Positions 23,705-32,437 are shown, counted from the stretch's first letter. The stretch: DNA of 64,000 nucleotides from Microbacterium profundi (GCF_000763375.1 NZ_JPSY01000001.1:1240001-1304000), one strand, 5' to 3'. The notes: generated from the letters alone by a model not told the origin. A program made the numbers and translations.

Positions 23705-23717
23705 GCGTAGATAATAG
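23688..23717. promoter_or_regulatory. SmtB/KmtR-type operator, perfect 9-bp arms
   Basis: CTATTATCT (23688-23696) and AGATAATAG (23709-23717) enclose the repressor's start codon. AT-rich arms in GC-rich DNA stand out and match SmtB/ArsR operators. Confidence 0.8.
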
Positions 23718-23751
23718 CATTTTCGTTGGATCGAACGGGTACCGTCGAAGG

Positions 23752-23952
23752 ATGACCATCAAGACGTACGTTGCGGTATTGCACGATGGACCCACATCCA
23801 CCGATGAAGGGCAGCCTGTTCTGTGCCCGTTTCAGCCGGACGGCCTGCCCAAGCCCGTCATCGATCACGATGGTGTGATCTACCGCCTGAACGACACACA
23901 GAATGCACCAGGAATGTTCGATTACCAGAAGGCACCTGCGCAGCGACACTAG
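23752..23952 (+). CDS. Small hypothetical protein (66 aa) divergent from the KmtR-like gene
   Basis: MTIKTYVAVLHDGPTSTDEG opens a 66-residue acidic-neutral protein containing one cysteine (VLCPFQPDG) and no membrane segment. The ATG follows GAAGG, and the frame starts 35 bases from the metal-regulator operator, so it could be controlled by the same site. No family recognised. The size and lack of homology evidence keep the call modest. Confidence 0.45.
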   Translation: MTIKTYVAVLHDGPTSTDEGQPVLCPFQPDGLPKPVIDHDGVIYRLNDTQNAPGMFDYQKAPAQRH

Positions 23953-24196
23953 CGATCCTCGGCCCGCGTGAGCGCCCACGGTCAGCTGAGCGCCGTCACC
24001 GGCACACATTGTTGGGGCGCAGCCGAGCAGGTGCGTGTGGAGCTGGCTCCTGTCCATGAACGAGCACGTCTCGCCGATCGCCAAGAGATGATGAGCGGGA
24101 TCAACCTGAGAGGTGGTAGCGGACGCGATGAAGAACGTCATGTCGCGGAACGGGTTTGCGAGGTCTGTCCATGCGCGATGCCCTTGATCGGTGTCG

Positions 24197-25051
24197 TCAG
24201 TCCGCCGGGCGGGCTGGGGCGAGGATGGTGGATTCATCGCGGGTGACTTCGACGATTCCGCGGTCGTCGACGAGAACGAAGCGCTCCGAATCGATGGCGC
24301 TGAAGGCCTGCGCGACGCCCTCCAGCGGTTCCATCCGCTGCCAGTCACCATCAGCGCCGTAGGACCAGAGAACACCGTCGGTACCGACGCCGGCGAGTGT
24401 GCCGTCCGGGCTCGCGTCGATTGTGTAGAGCACGGGTGCGCCTTCGACCGGGTCGAAAGTCCCGCCGTTGTCGGTGCTGATCAGCAGGCCCTCCTCGGTT
24501 GCCGCGTACAGCCCGTCGGTAGTGGCCGCGAGGTCGGCGGCGGTGAACGATGCTTTGGATGTCCATGTGCGTCCTTCGTCGGCGCTGGCGAGAAGTTCGA
24601 CTTCGGTGGAAGCGAATCCGTAGAGCATGCCATCAGGGGCTGCGGTGAGGACATGGAAGTCGGCGCTGCCATTGAATGCGACAGGTGACCATGTCGCACC
24701 GAAGTCGTCACTGCGAATGATGCCGAGGTTCGGTGCGCCAAGCTCCTCCGCGGTCGTCGTCCCGGGATGACCTGAGGCGAAGAGCGTGTCGCCAGAGAGC
24801 GTGAATCCCATCGCGTCGAAGTCGTGGTCGCCGATCGGTCCGGTCATCTCGCCGGTCTCCGTGAGGGTGAAGATGCCACCGTGCGTGGCGATGAACAGGT
24901 CCTCGCCACGGGGGTCGGCTGCGATGCCGTGGATATGTTCGATACTCGGCGGTACCGCGTTGGTGGTGTCGGTCTGGGGTGTGCATCCTGTCACCGTGAG
25001 GGTGAGAGCAGCAATGGAAATAGCGGTCAGGGCAAGAGCGCGGCGGTTCAT
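24197..25051 (-). CDS. Sialidase/BNR-like lipoprotein (F510_1955 type)
   Basis: 284 residues. A signal peptide ends in a lipobox (TVTGC), so the mature protein is lipid-anchored outside. The rest is a beta-propeller of repeated blades with Asp-box-like turns (SDDFGATWSP, SADEGRTWTS, STDNGGTFDP). The family is annotated as glycosylhydrolase-like, and its true function is unknown. It recurs in actinobacterial copper and metal islands beside DUF305 lipoproteins, as here. The chosen ATG puts the signal peptide at the very start; a longer upstream frame adds 25 unlikely residues. Confidence 0.82.
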   Translation of the reverse strand: MNRRALALTAISIAALTLTVTGCTPQTDTTNAVPPSIEHIHGIAADPRGEDLFIATHGGIFTLTETGEMTGPIGDHDFDAMGFTLSGDTLFASGHPGTTTAEELGAPNLGIIRSDDFGATWSPVAFNGSADFHVLTAAPDGMLYGFASTEVELLASADEGRTWTSKASFTAADLAATTDGLYAATEEGLLISTDNGGTFDPVEGAPVLYTIDASPDGTLAGVGTDGVLWSYGADGDWQRMEPLEGVAQAFSAIDSERFVLVDDRGIVEVTRDESTILAPARPAD

Positions 25052-25198
25052 GGGGCTCCGGTGAGAGGTGAGCGAATGCGAGTGGTACGCCAGCGAGAAT
25101 GCGGCGTCGGGTGTGTGCGGCGGCACGCACAGCGGTCACGGCACATGCCGTGGTGTGAAAGTCGGGTGGGCCGGTTCGGGTCCGGCCCACCCGGGCGA

Positions 25199-25801
25199 TC
25201 AGATCTGGGTGAGGAGATCCTTCATCGTGGCGATCTCCGCGGTCTGATCGTCGATGACCTGCTGCGCAAGTTCGAGCACGTCCGGGTTCTGGGCGTCTTT
25301 GAGCGCGGTCTCAGCCATGTCGACGGCACCCTCGTGGTGCATGATCATCTGCTCCAGGAACAAGCGGCTAGCTGTCGCGCCGTCCGCCTCTTCGAGTGCA
25401 GCCATGTCCTCCTCGGACATCATACCGTCCATCGAGCCGCCCATCGAGCCGTGATCCATGCCGCCTGAAGCGTCAGGGTCGTACTCGACGCCCCAGTCCT
25501 CCAGCCAGCCGAGCATCCGGTCGATCTCGGGGCCTTGGGCGTCCTTGATCTGCTGAGCCAGTTCCGCCACCTGCGGGTCGAGGTCGTCTTTGGCGAGCAC
25601 GATGTCCGACATCTCGACGGCCTGCTCGTGGTGCGGGATCATCATCGTGACGAACATCTCATCCGCCTCGGTCGCCGTCGAGTCCGGCGCTTCCGAGGAG
25701 GTTGTGGCCCCATCTACGGGCGCGGAGGCGTCGGTGCAGCCGGTGAGGACGAGGGCCAGGCTGAGCACGCTCGTGCCCAGCGCAAGGGGAAGCTTCTTCA
25801 T
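25199..25801 (-). CDS. DUF305 lipoprotein with two His-His motifs
   Basis: 200 residues. Signal peptide MKKLPLALGTSVLSLALVL ends in the lipobox LTGC. Two ferritin-like halves follow, with MIPHHEQAVEM and IMHHEGAVDM, separated by a Met/Gly/His-rich loop (GGMDHGSMGGSMDGMM). Such loops bind copper or silver. The protein probably traps metal at the outer membrane face. It lies 148 bases upstream of the propeller lipoprotein gene on the same strand and may be transcribed with it. Needs Lgt, of which the island has two. Confidence 0.9.
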   Translation of the reverse strand: MKKLPLALGTSVLSLALVLTGCTDASAPVDGATTSSEAPDSTATEADEMFVTMMIPHHEQAVEMSDIVLAKDDLDPQVAELAQQIKDAQGPEIDRMLGWLEDWGVEYDPDASGGMDHGSMGGSMDGMMSEEDMAALEEADGATASRLFLEQMIMHHEGAVDMAETALKDAQNPDVLELAQQVIDDQTAEIATMKDLLTQI

Positions 25802-25899
25802 GATTGTTCCTTCGAATGAGTCGTATGAGGGGTCTGTCACGCAGCGTCCAGAATGAGGCTGCGAGACTGCATGTCGGCACGATGCCGGCATTCGACTGC

Positions 25900-26361
25900 T
25901 CAGGTGCGACTGATCGAGAGGAACGTCAGGGAGGGTGCCCTGCTCAACGTGTCCTCGACCTCGGGGCGGAGCCGGGACATCAAAACCATCAGTGGAGGGC
26001 TGAGCCGCTGCGCGAACAGCGGACGCAGCAACAGGAGAAGGCCGGCAAAAAGCGCGAGGATGCACGCGGAGAGCATGTTCGAGCGACCGCCCGTCGATCC
26101 GGTCATGCACGCGTCATCGCACACTGTGGGCTCCGCTGAGGTAGCGGAAGCAGCGACAGCGTCAGTATGACCAGCGATCGGCGTTGCCTGATCAACCGCG
26201 GACGACGAGTGCGCGCCCACGGCGGTGCCGTGACCGACTGCGTTGGAGCTGAAGGTGTGCATGCCGAGAAGGCCGACGACGATCATGAGAACGGCGCTCG
26301 CGAGCAACAATGCGGTCCGAAGCGACAGCTGCGGGTGCAATCCGCGGCGTTCAACGTGCAT
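25900..26361 (-). CDS. DUF6153-like small membrane protein
   Basis: 153 residues. One N-terminal membrane helix (LLLASAVLMIVVGLLGMHTF), an exterior loop with histidines and a CDDAC motif, and a second membrane segment (LSACILALFAGLLLLL) near the end. This layout matches DUF6153, found in actinobacterial copper loci. Cys and His in the loop could bind metal. It is upstream of the DUF305 lipoprotein gene on the same strand. Its start lies in a divergent region whose other side leads to copZ-copB. Confidence 0.75.
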   Translation of the reverse strand: MHVERRGLHPQLSLRTALLLASAVLMIVVGLLGMHTFSSNAVGHGTAVGAHSSSAVDQATPIAGHTDAVAASATSAEPTVCDDACMTGSTGGRSNMLSACILALFAGLLLLLRPLFAQRLSPPLMVLMSRLRPEVEDTLSRAPSLTFLSISRT

Positions 26362-26461
26362 GCTCGACCTCCGATCCGAGCATAAGATAGCACTCTTCTC
26401 TTTGCGTCTTCTTCCGGAGCGGCCACGGCTGGTGCGCCCGTGGGTGCGCTGACGGGAGGTG

Positions 26462-26628
26462 ATCTTCGCTGGATCGCCGACGATATTGCTGGAGCGGGTC
26501 CACGACGACCGATCTTGCATGCCGGGTCTACATGACCGATACCGGACTCGCCGGGCTGCCGACGGTGCGCCAAATCGACGACGCGCCCCCGCTCCGATGA
26601 TGAGCACATCCGAGTCGTGTGACGTCAT
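26462..26628 (-). pseudogene. Possible N-terminal remnant of an FAD/NAD(P)-binding oxidoreductase
   Basis: From ATG behind GGAG the frame reads MTSHDSDVLIIGAGA, the start of a dinucleotide-binding fold, then loses family character (basic, low-complexity residues) and has no partner domain. It overlaps the copZ promoter on the other strand. Most likely a relic of a mercuric-reductase-like gene; chance cannot be excluded. Confidence 0.3.
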
Positions 26629-26648
26629 TTTCGTCTCCGTCGCAATAC

Positions 26649-26677
26649 TTGACGGGAATACCCCCAGTGGGTATACC
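26649..26677 (+). promoter_or_regulatory. copZ-copB promoter with CsoR box
   Basis: TTGACG (26649-26654), a 17-base spacer and TATACC (26672-26677) form a good promoter. The palindrome ATACCCCCAGTGGGTAT (26659-26675) covers the spacer and -10, so a CsoR-family repressor would block polymerase. Confidence 0.75.
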
Positions 26678-26691
26678 GTTGAGCCTAGCAG

Positions 26692-26709
26692 CACCCCGTT
26701 GGGGTATCC
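26692..26709. promoter_or_regulatory. Second CsoR-type box before copZ
   Basis: CACCCCGTTGGGGTATCC lies about 33 bases from the first box centre to centre, the same spacing as the pair before the sulfur operon. Probably bound cooperatively. Confidence 0.6.
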
Positions 26710-26729
26710 GTTTTGAGGAAGGTTGCATC

Positions 26730-26942
26730 ATGAGCACGAGCGAGTATCAGGTCACCGGGATGAGCTGCGGGCACTGCGAGGTTGCCATTCGCGGCGAGGT
26801 CGGCCAGATCGCGGGCGTTACCGATATCGATGTCACCGCCCAGGGCGGGAAGCTCATCGTGAGCAGCGATCAGCCGCTCGATGATGCCGCGGTTCTCGCT
26901 GCGGTCGACGAAGCCGGGTACGAGGCGGTCCGGATCCGGTGA
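26730..26942 (+). CDS. copZ: CopZ-like copper chaperone
   Basis: 70 residues, one heavy-metal-associated domain with the metal site MSCGHC at residues 11-16 and the usual ferredoxin-like fold sequence (VTDIDVTAQGGKLIVSS, DEAGYEAV). It would carry Cu(I) to the ATPase encoded 20 bases downstream. The ATG follows GAGGAAGG. It is controlled by the CsoR-type promoter immediately upstream. Typical in every respect. Confidence 0.92.
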   Translation: MSTSEYQVTGMSCGHCEVAIRGEVGQIAGVTDIDVTAQGGKLIVSSDQPLDDAAVLAAVDEAGYEAVRIR

Positions 26943-26962
26943 TTCCCGAGGAGGATAGGTTC

Positions 26963-29140
26963 ATGAGCAACTCGCACAACGATGACGTTGAACACCCCAC
27001 CGCGCATCACGAAACGCCGACCACCGGCCCCAGCGACGCCCCGCAGCAGCAGCAGCATGCGGACCACGCCACGACGGCGACGCACGAGCCCTCGAAAAAC
27101 GGGAACGGCCACGACGAACATGCGCAGCACACCGGGCATATGGACGCCGGCGGTCACGGCGATCACGTGGGGCAGTTCCGCCGACTGTTCTGGATGATGC
27201 TGATCCTCGCGGTGCCCACCGTGGCACTGTCGGGGATGTTCGCGATGATCCTCGGATACACCCTCCCGGATATTGCTGCTCTCGCCTGGATCTCCCCGGT
27301 ACTGGGGACCGTCATGTACGTATGGGGCGGCCGGCCCTTCCTCGTCGGCGCGGTCAGCGAGATCCGCGCCCGCAAGCCCGGCATGATGCTCCTCATCGGG
27401 CTGGCGATCACCGTCGCGTTCTTCGCCTCCTGGGGTGCGACCCTCGGACTGATCCACCACGAGCTCGACTTCTGGTGGGAGCTGGCGCTGCTGATCGTCA
27501 TCATGCTCCTCGGCCACTGGATCGAGATGCGCTCCCTCGCCCAGACCACCTCCGCGCTGGACTCGTTGGCTGCGCTGTTGCCCGATGAGGCCGAACGCAT
27601 CGAAAACGGTCAGGTCGTCTCGGTCTCACCCGCCGACCTCGTCGTCGGCGACCTCGTCGTCATCCGGCCCGGTGGCAGCATCCCCGCCGACGGGCGGATC
27701 GTCGATGGCAGGGCATCCATGGACGAGGCCATGGTCACCGGCGAATCCGCCACCGTCACCCGCTCCGCCGGCGACCTGGTCACCGCGGGCACCGTCGCCA
27801 CCGACTCCGGGCTTCGCGTCGAGATCACCGCGACCGGAGACGACACCACCCTCGCCGGCATCCAACGCCTGGTCGCCGAGGCGCAGAGTTCATCGTCCCG
27901 AGCGCAACGGCTCGCGGACACGGCAGCGGGATGGCTGTTCTGGTTCGCCCTCGGAGCAGCCGCAATCACAGCCCTCGCGTGGACCGTGCTCGGCTTCCCC
28001 GATGCCGCCGTCGTGCGCACGATCACCGTTCTCGTGATCGCGTGCCCCCACGCATTGGGTCTAGCCATCCCGCTCGTCGTTTCCATCGCCACCGAACGTG
28101 CCGCGCGGGGCGGTGTGCTCGTCAAGGATCGGCTCGCGCTGGAGAGCATGCGCACCGTTGACACCGTGCTGTTCGACAAGACCGGGACGCTCACCAGGGG
28201 CGAGCCCGTCGTGAGCGAGGTCTCGGTACCCGATGGCGGCGACCGTGACCAGGTGCTCGCCCTCGCGGCCGCCGCGGAGGCGGACAGCGAGCACCCCCTC
28301 GCCAAAGCCATCGTCCGCGCGGCCGCCGACAAGAACCTCACCGTACCCGCGAGCCGCGACTTCACCTCCTCCCCGGCCGTTGGCGTCACTGCGACCGTCA
28401 ATGAGACGACGGTTCGGGTGGGCGGACCGCACCTGCTCACGGAGGAGAACGCGGGCGAGCTGGCTGTCGCAGACAGCTGGCGACAAGACGGCGCCATCAT
28501 CCTGCACGTCGTGCAGGATGGGCAAGTGATCGGTGCTCTCAAGCTCGCCGATGAGGTGCGATCCGAGTCCCGTGAAGCCGTCGACGCGCTCCACGCGCTC
28601 GGCGTGCAGGTCGTCATGATCACCGGAGACGCGGAAGCCGTCGCGCACACCGTTGCTCAAGACCTCGGAATCGACCGGTTCTTCGCGGGAGTTCGTCCCG
28701 AGGACAAAGCCGCCAAGGTCCAGGAGCTGCAGAAGGAAGGTCGCAAGGTCGCGATGGTCGGCGACGGGGTGAACGACGCCCCCGCCCTCGCGCAGGCCGA
28801 CGTCGGTCTCGCGATCGGCGCAGGCACGGACGTCGCGATCGCCTCGGCTGGCGTCATCCTCGCCAGCGACGACCCCCGCTCCGTCCTCTCCGTCATCGAA
28901 CTCTCCCGTGCCGCGTACCGGAAGATGAAACAGAACCTGTGGTGGGCTGCGGGCTACAACCTCATCTCCGTTCCCCTCGCCGCTGGCGTCCTCGCACCTA
29001 TCGGGTTCGTCCTGCCGATGTCCGTCGGAGCAATCCTCATGTCGCTGTCAACCATCGTCGTCGCACTCAACGCACAACTGCTGCGCCGACTCGACCTCCG
29101 ACCCGACACCACCACCCGGACCATCCTCGACAATCACTGA
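26963..29140 (+). CDS. copB: CopB-type (P1B-3) copper ATPase with His-rich N-terminus
   Basis: 725 residues from ATG after GAGGAGG; a GTG eight codons earlier is less likely. The first 70 residues are rich in His, Gln and Asp (QQQQHADHATTATHEP, DEHAQHTGHMDAGGHGDHVG) and replace the usual CxxC domain. The membrane motif is CPH (IACPHALGLAIPL), defining P1B-3/CopB. DKTGTLTRGE, TGESATV and GDGVNDAPAL are intact. Such pumps export copper, possibly Cu(II). It is the second gene of the copZ unit and ends at a clear hairpin. Confidence 0.93.
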   Translation: MSNSHNDDVEHPTAHHETPTTGPSDAPQQQQHADHATTATHEPSKNGNGHDEHAQHTGHMDAGGHGDHVGQFRRLFWMMLILAVPTVALSGMFAMILGYTLPDIAALAWISPVLGTVMYVWGGRPFLVGAVSEIRARKPGMMLLIGLAITVAFFASWGATLGLIHHELDFWWELALLIVIMLLGHWIEMRSLAQTTSALDSLAALLPDEAERIENGQVVSVSPADLVVGDLVVIRPGGSIPADGRIVDGRASMDEAMVTGESATVTRSAGDLVTAGTVATDSGLRVEITATGDDTTLAGIQRLVAEAQSSSSRAQRLADTAAGWLFWFALGAAAITALAWTVLGFPDAAVVRTITVLVIACPHALGLAIPLVVSIATERAARGGVLVKDRLALESMRTVDTVLFDKTGTLTRGEPVVSEVSVPDGGDRDQVLALAAAAEADSEHPLAKAIVRAAADKNLTVPASRDFTSSPAVGVTATVNETTVRVGGPHLLTEENAGELAVADSWRQDGAIILHVVQDGQVIGALKLADEVRSESREAVDALHALGVQVVMITGDAEAVAHTVAQDLGIDRFFAGVRPEDKAAKVQELQKEGRKVAMVGDGVNDAPALAQADVGLAIGAGTDVAIASAGVILASDDPRSVLSVIELSRAAYRKMKQNLWWAAGYNLISVPLAAGVLAPIGFVLPMSVGAILMSLSTIVVALNAQLLRRLDLRPDTTTRTILDNH

Positions 29141-29156
29141 CGCCGCCTCAGCGGCG
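29141..29156 (+). terminator. Hairpin after copB
   Basis: CGCCGC and GCGGCG arms around CTCA, beginning directly after the stop codon. Confidence 0.7.
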
Positions 29157-29379
29157 ACTCGACGCTGAGGATCGCTCGGCGTGCGGAGTCGACGCTGAGG
29201 AAGGGTGCGTTCGCACGCGTCGCCCGCCGGAACGCCGTGACGAGGACTTCGGGAACGATCACGATCTGCACCTTCTGTCGTCCGGGGCGCCCGCGCGGCA
29301 CCGGCCGGTGGTTCCGTAGAGCCTTGTTCCCGGGTGAGTGTTCACGACAAAGCGTGAGCGGCGGCCGGCGGCAGCGTGC

Positions 29380-31104
29380 TCACCGCCGCCCGACGCCTCC
29401 GAACAGCGCGTAGAGCAGCGGAGCTGCCGACCCCGCCATCAGCACGATCCCGAGCGGCGCGGCCGGCACGAGCAGCACCGCACCGCCGATGAGCAGGCCG
29501 CCGAAAAGCAGCGCGGCCACGGCGCGACGACCGATGCGCATCAGCGAGTCGAGACGGCGCTCCAGTCGGGAGGTGTCGAACGTCACGGTGCCGTCATCGA
29601 TGCGCGTGATCACGTCGTCGATGCGCGCGGGCAGACGCCAGGTGGTCGCGGCCGTCGAGACCGCCTGACGTGCGAAGGCCTGGATGACGTTGCCGCTCTC
29701 GTCACGGATCAGACGAGCGGCATACGGCTCCGCAGCATCCCACACGTTGAACTCGGGATCGAGCCCGCTGCACATGCCGGATGTCAGCGAGACCGCCCTG
29801 AAGAGCAGCAGCATGTTCTCGGGCAGCTGCAACGGCAGGGAGCGCATGGTGTCGCCGAACTCGTTCGCGAAGCCGGTGAACTCGCTCGGATCGACCTTGC
29901 TGAGTTCGACGAATCCCATCCCTCCGAACCGATCGAAGAGCGCCGCGAGCGCGCGTTCGAGTTCGAGGGTGTCGGCCGACGGCAGCAGCACGCCGATCTC
30001 CTGCGCCGCCTTCACCAGCCCCTTGCTGTCGCGCCCGGCGACGGCGACGAGCAACGTGCGCAGCCCGTCGCGCAGACTGTCCGGCACCTCCGCCATCATC
30101 CCGAAGTCGACGAAGGTCAGCCGCCACGACCTGCCCTCACCAGAAGCGGCGGGCGCAGCATCCGTCTCCGGTGCAGCCAATGGCGTCACGAAGATGTTGC
30201 CGGGGTGCGGGTCGGCGTGCACGAAGCTGTGCGTGAACACCTGATCGAACATGACTTCGGCGAAGACATCCGCGACCCTGCTCGGGTCGATTCCGGCCCG
30301 CCGAAGCGCCGCGGTGTCGTTGATCTTGATCGCCGTGACATCCGACAGCGTCAGCACCCGACGCGTCACGCGCTCCCACACGATCTGCGGGGTGCCGACG
30401 CGAGGATCGGATGCGAAGTTCTCCGCGAAGCGCTCGGCATTCGCGGCCTCGTGCAGATAGTCGATCTCCTCGAGGCAGGTCGCCGCGAACTCCTCGACGA
30501 GCGCTGGCGCATCGACACGCGAGGAGACGAGGCGGATGCGGCTCGCCCACCCAGCCACGCGGCGAAGAGCCGTGAGGTCGGTCGCGACGATCTCGTCGAT
30601 TCCGGGGCGCTGCACCTTCACGACGACATCGCGCAGCCCGGTGTCGGCGGCGTCGAGATCGGACAGTCGCGCACGATGCACCTGGCCGAGGGATGCCGCG
30701 GCAAGGGGCCGCTCATCGAACCAGGCGAAGGCGCGCTCGAGCGAGACCCCGAGCTCGGCCTCGGCGAGCGCTTTGATGTCGGGATACGGCACGGCGGGCA
30801 CTTCGTCCTGCAGCCCTGCGAGCTCCTGGGTGATCTCAGGGGGCAGCACGTCGAGGCGCGACGACATGAACTGGCCGACCTTGATCATGAGTCCGCCGAG
30901 GTCGACGGCGAGCACGTGAAAACGGCGAGCGAAGCTCTGCATCCGCGGCGCGCGGGTGCGTTCGGCGACGCGTGAGAAGCCGAGCCTGGGCAACACCAGC
31001 TCGAACCACCAGATTTTGATGAACTCGCGGGCTGCGAACGAGACGATGCGGCGGTAGCGGGCGCGGTGGGTCGTACGATGCGCTGAGCCGGCAGCATCCG
31101 TCAT
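29380..31104 (-). CDS. ABC1/UbiB-family atypical kinase
   Basis: 574 residues. Motifs are MIKVGQFMSSR (KxGQ), AAASLGQVHRA (the Ala-rich loop replacing the Gly loop), VVKVQRPGIDE (the ATP-binding Lys) and HADPHPGNIFV (the metal site). Two C-terminal membrane helices (AVAALLFGGLLIGGAVLL and VPAAPLGIVLMAG) anchor it. Members control quinone or lipid metabolism in an ATP-dependent way. The gene follows PadR on the same strand with 57 bases between them. Dense GGATGC hexamers mark it as backbone DNA. Confidence 0.9.
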   Translation of the reverse strand: MTDAAGSAHRTTHRARYRRIVSFAAREFIKIWWFELVLPRLGFSRVAERTRAPRMQSFARRFHVLAVDLGGLMIKVGQFMSSRLDVLPPEITQELAGLQDEVPAVPYPDIKALAEAELGVSLERAFAWFDERPLAAASLGQVHRARLSDLDAADTGLRDVVVKVQRPGIDEIVATDLTALRRVAGWASRIRLVSSRVDAPALVEEFAATCLEEIDYLHEAANAERFAENFASDPRVGTPQIVWERVTRRVLTLSDVTAIKINDTAALRRAGIDPSRVADVFAEVMFDQVFTHSFVHADPHPGNIFVTPLAAPETDAAPAASGEGRSWRLTFVDFGMMAEVPDSLRDGLRTLLVAVAGRDSKGLVKAAQEIGVLLPSADTLELERALAALFDRFGGMGFVELSKVDPSEFTGFANEFGDTMRSLPLQLPENMLLLFRAVSLTSGMCSGLDPEFNVWDAAEPYAARLIRDESGNVIQAFARQAVSTAATTWRLPARIDDVITRIDDGTVTFDTSRLERRLDSLMRIGRRAVAALLFGGLLIGGAVLLVPAAPLGIVLMAGSAAPLLYALFGGVGRR

Positions 31105-31161
31105 CGCGTCATCCTCTCGCCCGGGTTCGGCAGGATGCCCGACCGGGCGGTGCGGGGCGAG

Positions 31162-31761
31162 TCAGTCCTGCGCAAGGATCGCGTACAGCCTACGACGCGC
31201 CTCGTCGAGCACGGTGACCGCTTCCTGCACCTGCTCCGGCGTACAGGTGCGGGCGACCTGAGCGGCGGCGCCGGCGAGATCCATCCCCGCCTTGGGCAGA
31301 GCAGTGAGGTGGCTGTGCTCGCGGGACGAGAACGCCTCCCACGGAGCCGGCTTGTCGGCGGCGATCTCGGCCTCTTCGCGACCCGCGCCGGTGAGCGAGT
31401 AGGTCTTGCGGCCGTTCTGCTCCTCTGCGGTGATGAGGCCTTCGTCGGCGAGCAGCTGCAGGGTCGGGTAGACGGAGCCTGCGCTCGGCTTCCACGAGCC
31501 GCCGGAGCGCTCGGCGATCTCGTTGATGATCTGGTAGCCGTGCATCGGCTCCTCGGCGAGCAGCGTGATCACTGCCGCGCGCACGTCGCCGCGCGCCATG
31601 CGGGAAGGGCCACCGCCGGTGCGCTGCTCGAAAGACTTGCGCAGCTGATCCATCGCATCGAAGATCGCGGATGCCGGACCGCCTGCGCCGCCGAACGGTG
31701 AGCCTGAGCCTGCGCCGGAGCCGCCTCCGCCGAAGGGGCCGGTGGGGAATGAGCTGTTCAT
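31162..31761 (-). CDS. PadR-family transcriptional regulator
   Basis: 199 residues. A Gly-rich, probably disordered N-terminus (FGGGGSGAGSGSPFGGAGG) is followed by the PadR winged helix (AVITLLAEEPMHGYQIINEI) with YPTLQLLADEGLI and the wing KTYSLTGAGRE, then a C-terminal dimer helix. The extended N-terminus is common in Microbacterium-type PadR proteins. It probably regulates itself through the palindrome at 31797 and perhaps the downstream kinase gene. Confidence 0.9.
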   Translation of the reverse strand: MNSSFPTGPFGGGGSGAGSGSPFGGAGGPASAIFDAMDQLRKSFEQRTGGGPSRMARGDVRAAVITLLAEEPMHGYQIINEIAERSGGSWKPSAGSVYPTLQLLADEGLITAEEQNGRKTYSLTGAGREEAEIAADKPAPWEAFSSREHSHLTALPKAGMDLAGAAAQVARTCTPEQVQEAVTVLDEARRRLYAILAQD

Positions 31762-31796
31762 GTTGTCCTCCAGGGTCGAACGAACGATGGTGCGTT

Positions 31797-31810
31797 AACG
31801 ATATATCGTT
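31797..31810. promoter_or_regulatory. PadR operator palindrome
   Basis: AACGATATATCGTT is a perfect 14-bp palindrome, 36 bases before the PadR start, of the ATATAT-centred type bound by PadR proteins. Confidence 0.65.
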
Positions 31811-31951
31811 CAGTGTCGTTCGGGAAGGGGTGGTCTCGGATCATGCGTGGCGCCGGCCCGATGTCGGATGCCGGGAATACTCTGATCCCGTCTCACCGAT
31901 GAGGCAGTCTCGACACCGAGATGAAGAGCATACGGAACCGGAGTGAAGAAC

Positions 31952-32437
31952 ATGAACGAGACCATCCTCACGATCGTGGGCAACCTGACCGCTGAACCCG
32001 AGCTGCGCCAGACCGGCTCCGGCGTCGCGGTGGCGAGCTTCACCGTCGCCAGCACGCCGCGCAACTTCGACCGCCAGGCGAACGAGTGGAAAGACGGCGA
32101 CGCGCTGTTCATGCGCTGCTCCGCCTGGCGCGACCTGGCGACGAACATCACCGCATCCCTGACGAAGGGCAGCCGTGTGATCGTCACCGGGCGCCTGCAG
32201 CAGCGCAGCTACCAGGACCGCGAGGGCAACAACCGCGTGAGCCTCGAACTGCAGGTCGACGAGGTCGGCCCTTCGCTGAAGTACGCGACCGCGCAGGTCG
32301 TCCGAGGAGATCGCTCGGGCGGTGGCGGCGCGCCGGTCACGGCTGCGGCAGGTGGTGCAGCCCCCGCGGCGGCGACAGCCGACTCGTGGTCGTCGCCGAA
32401 CACCGAGTGGTCGACGGCTGACGAGACGCCGTTCTGA
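31952..32437 (+). CDS. ssb: Single-stranded DNA-binding protein, paralogue type
   Basis: 161 residues from ATG; a GTG three codons earlier overlaps its own ribosome site. The OB fold is shown by [40 protein letters not shown] and [17 protein letters not shown]. An Ala/Gly-rich linker ends in ADETPF, a variant of the acidic tail tip that usually recruits partners. It stands alone rather than between rpsF and rpsR, so it is probably the second Ssb, used in stress, recombination or competence-like DNA work. Confidence 0.88.
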   Translation: MNETILTIVGNLTAEPELRQTGSGVAVASFTVASTPRNFDRQANEWKDGDALFMRCSAWRDLATNITASLTKGSRVIVTGRLQQRSYQDREGNNRVSLELQVDEVGPSLKYATAQVVRGDRSGGGGAPVTAAAGGAAPAAATADSWSSPNTEWSTADETPF

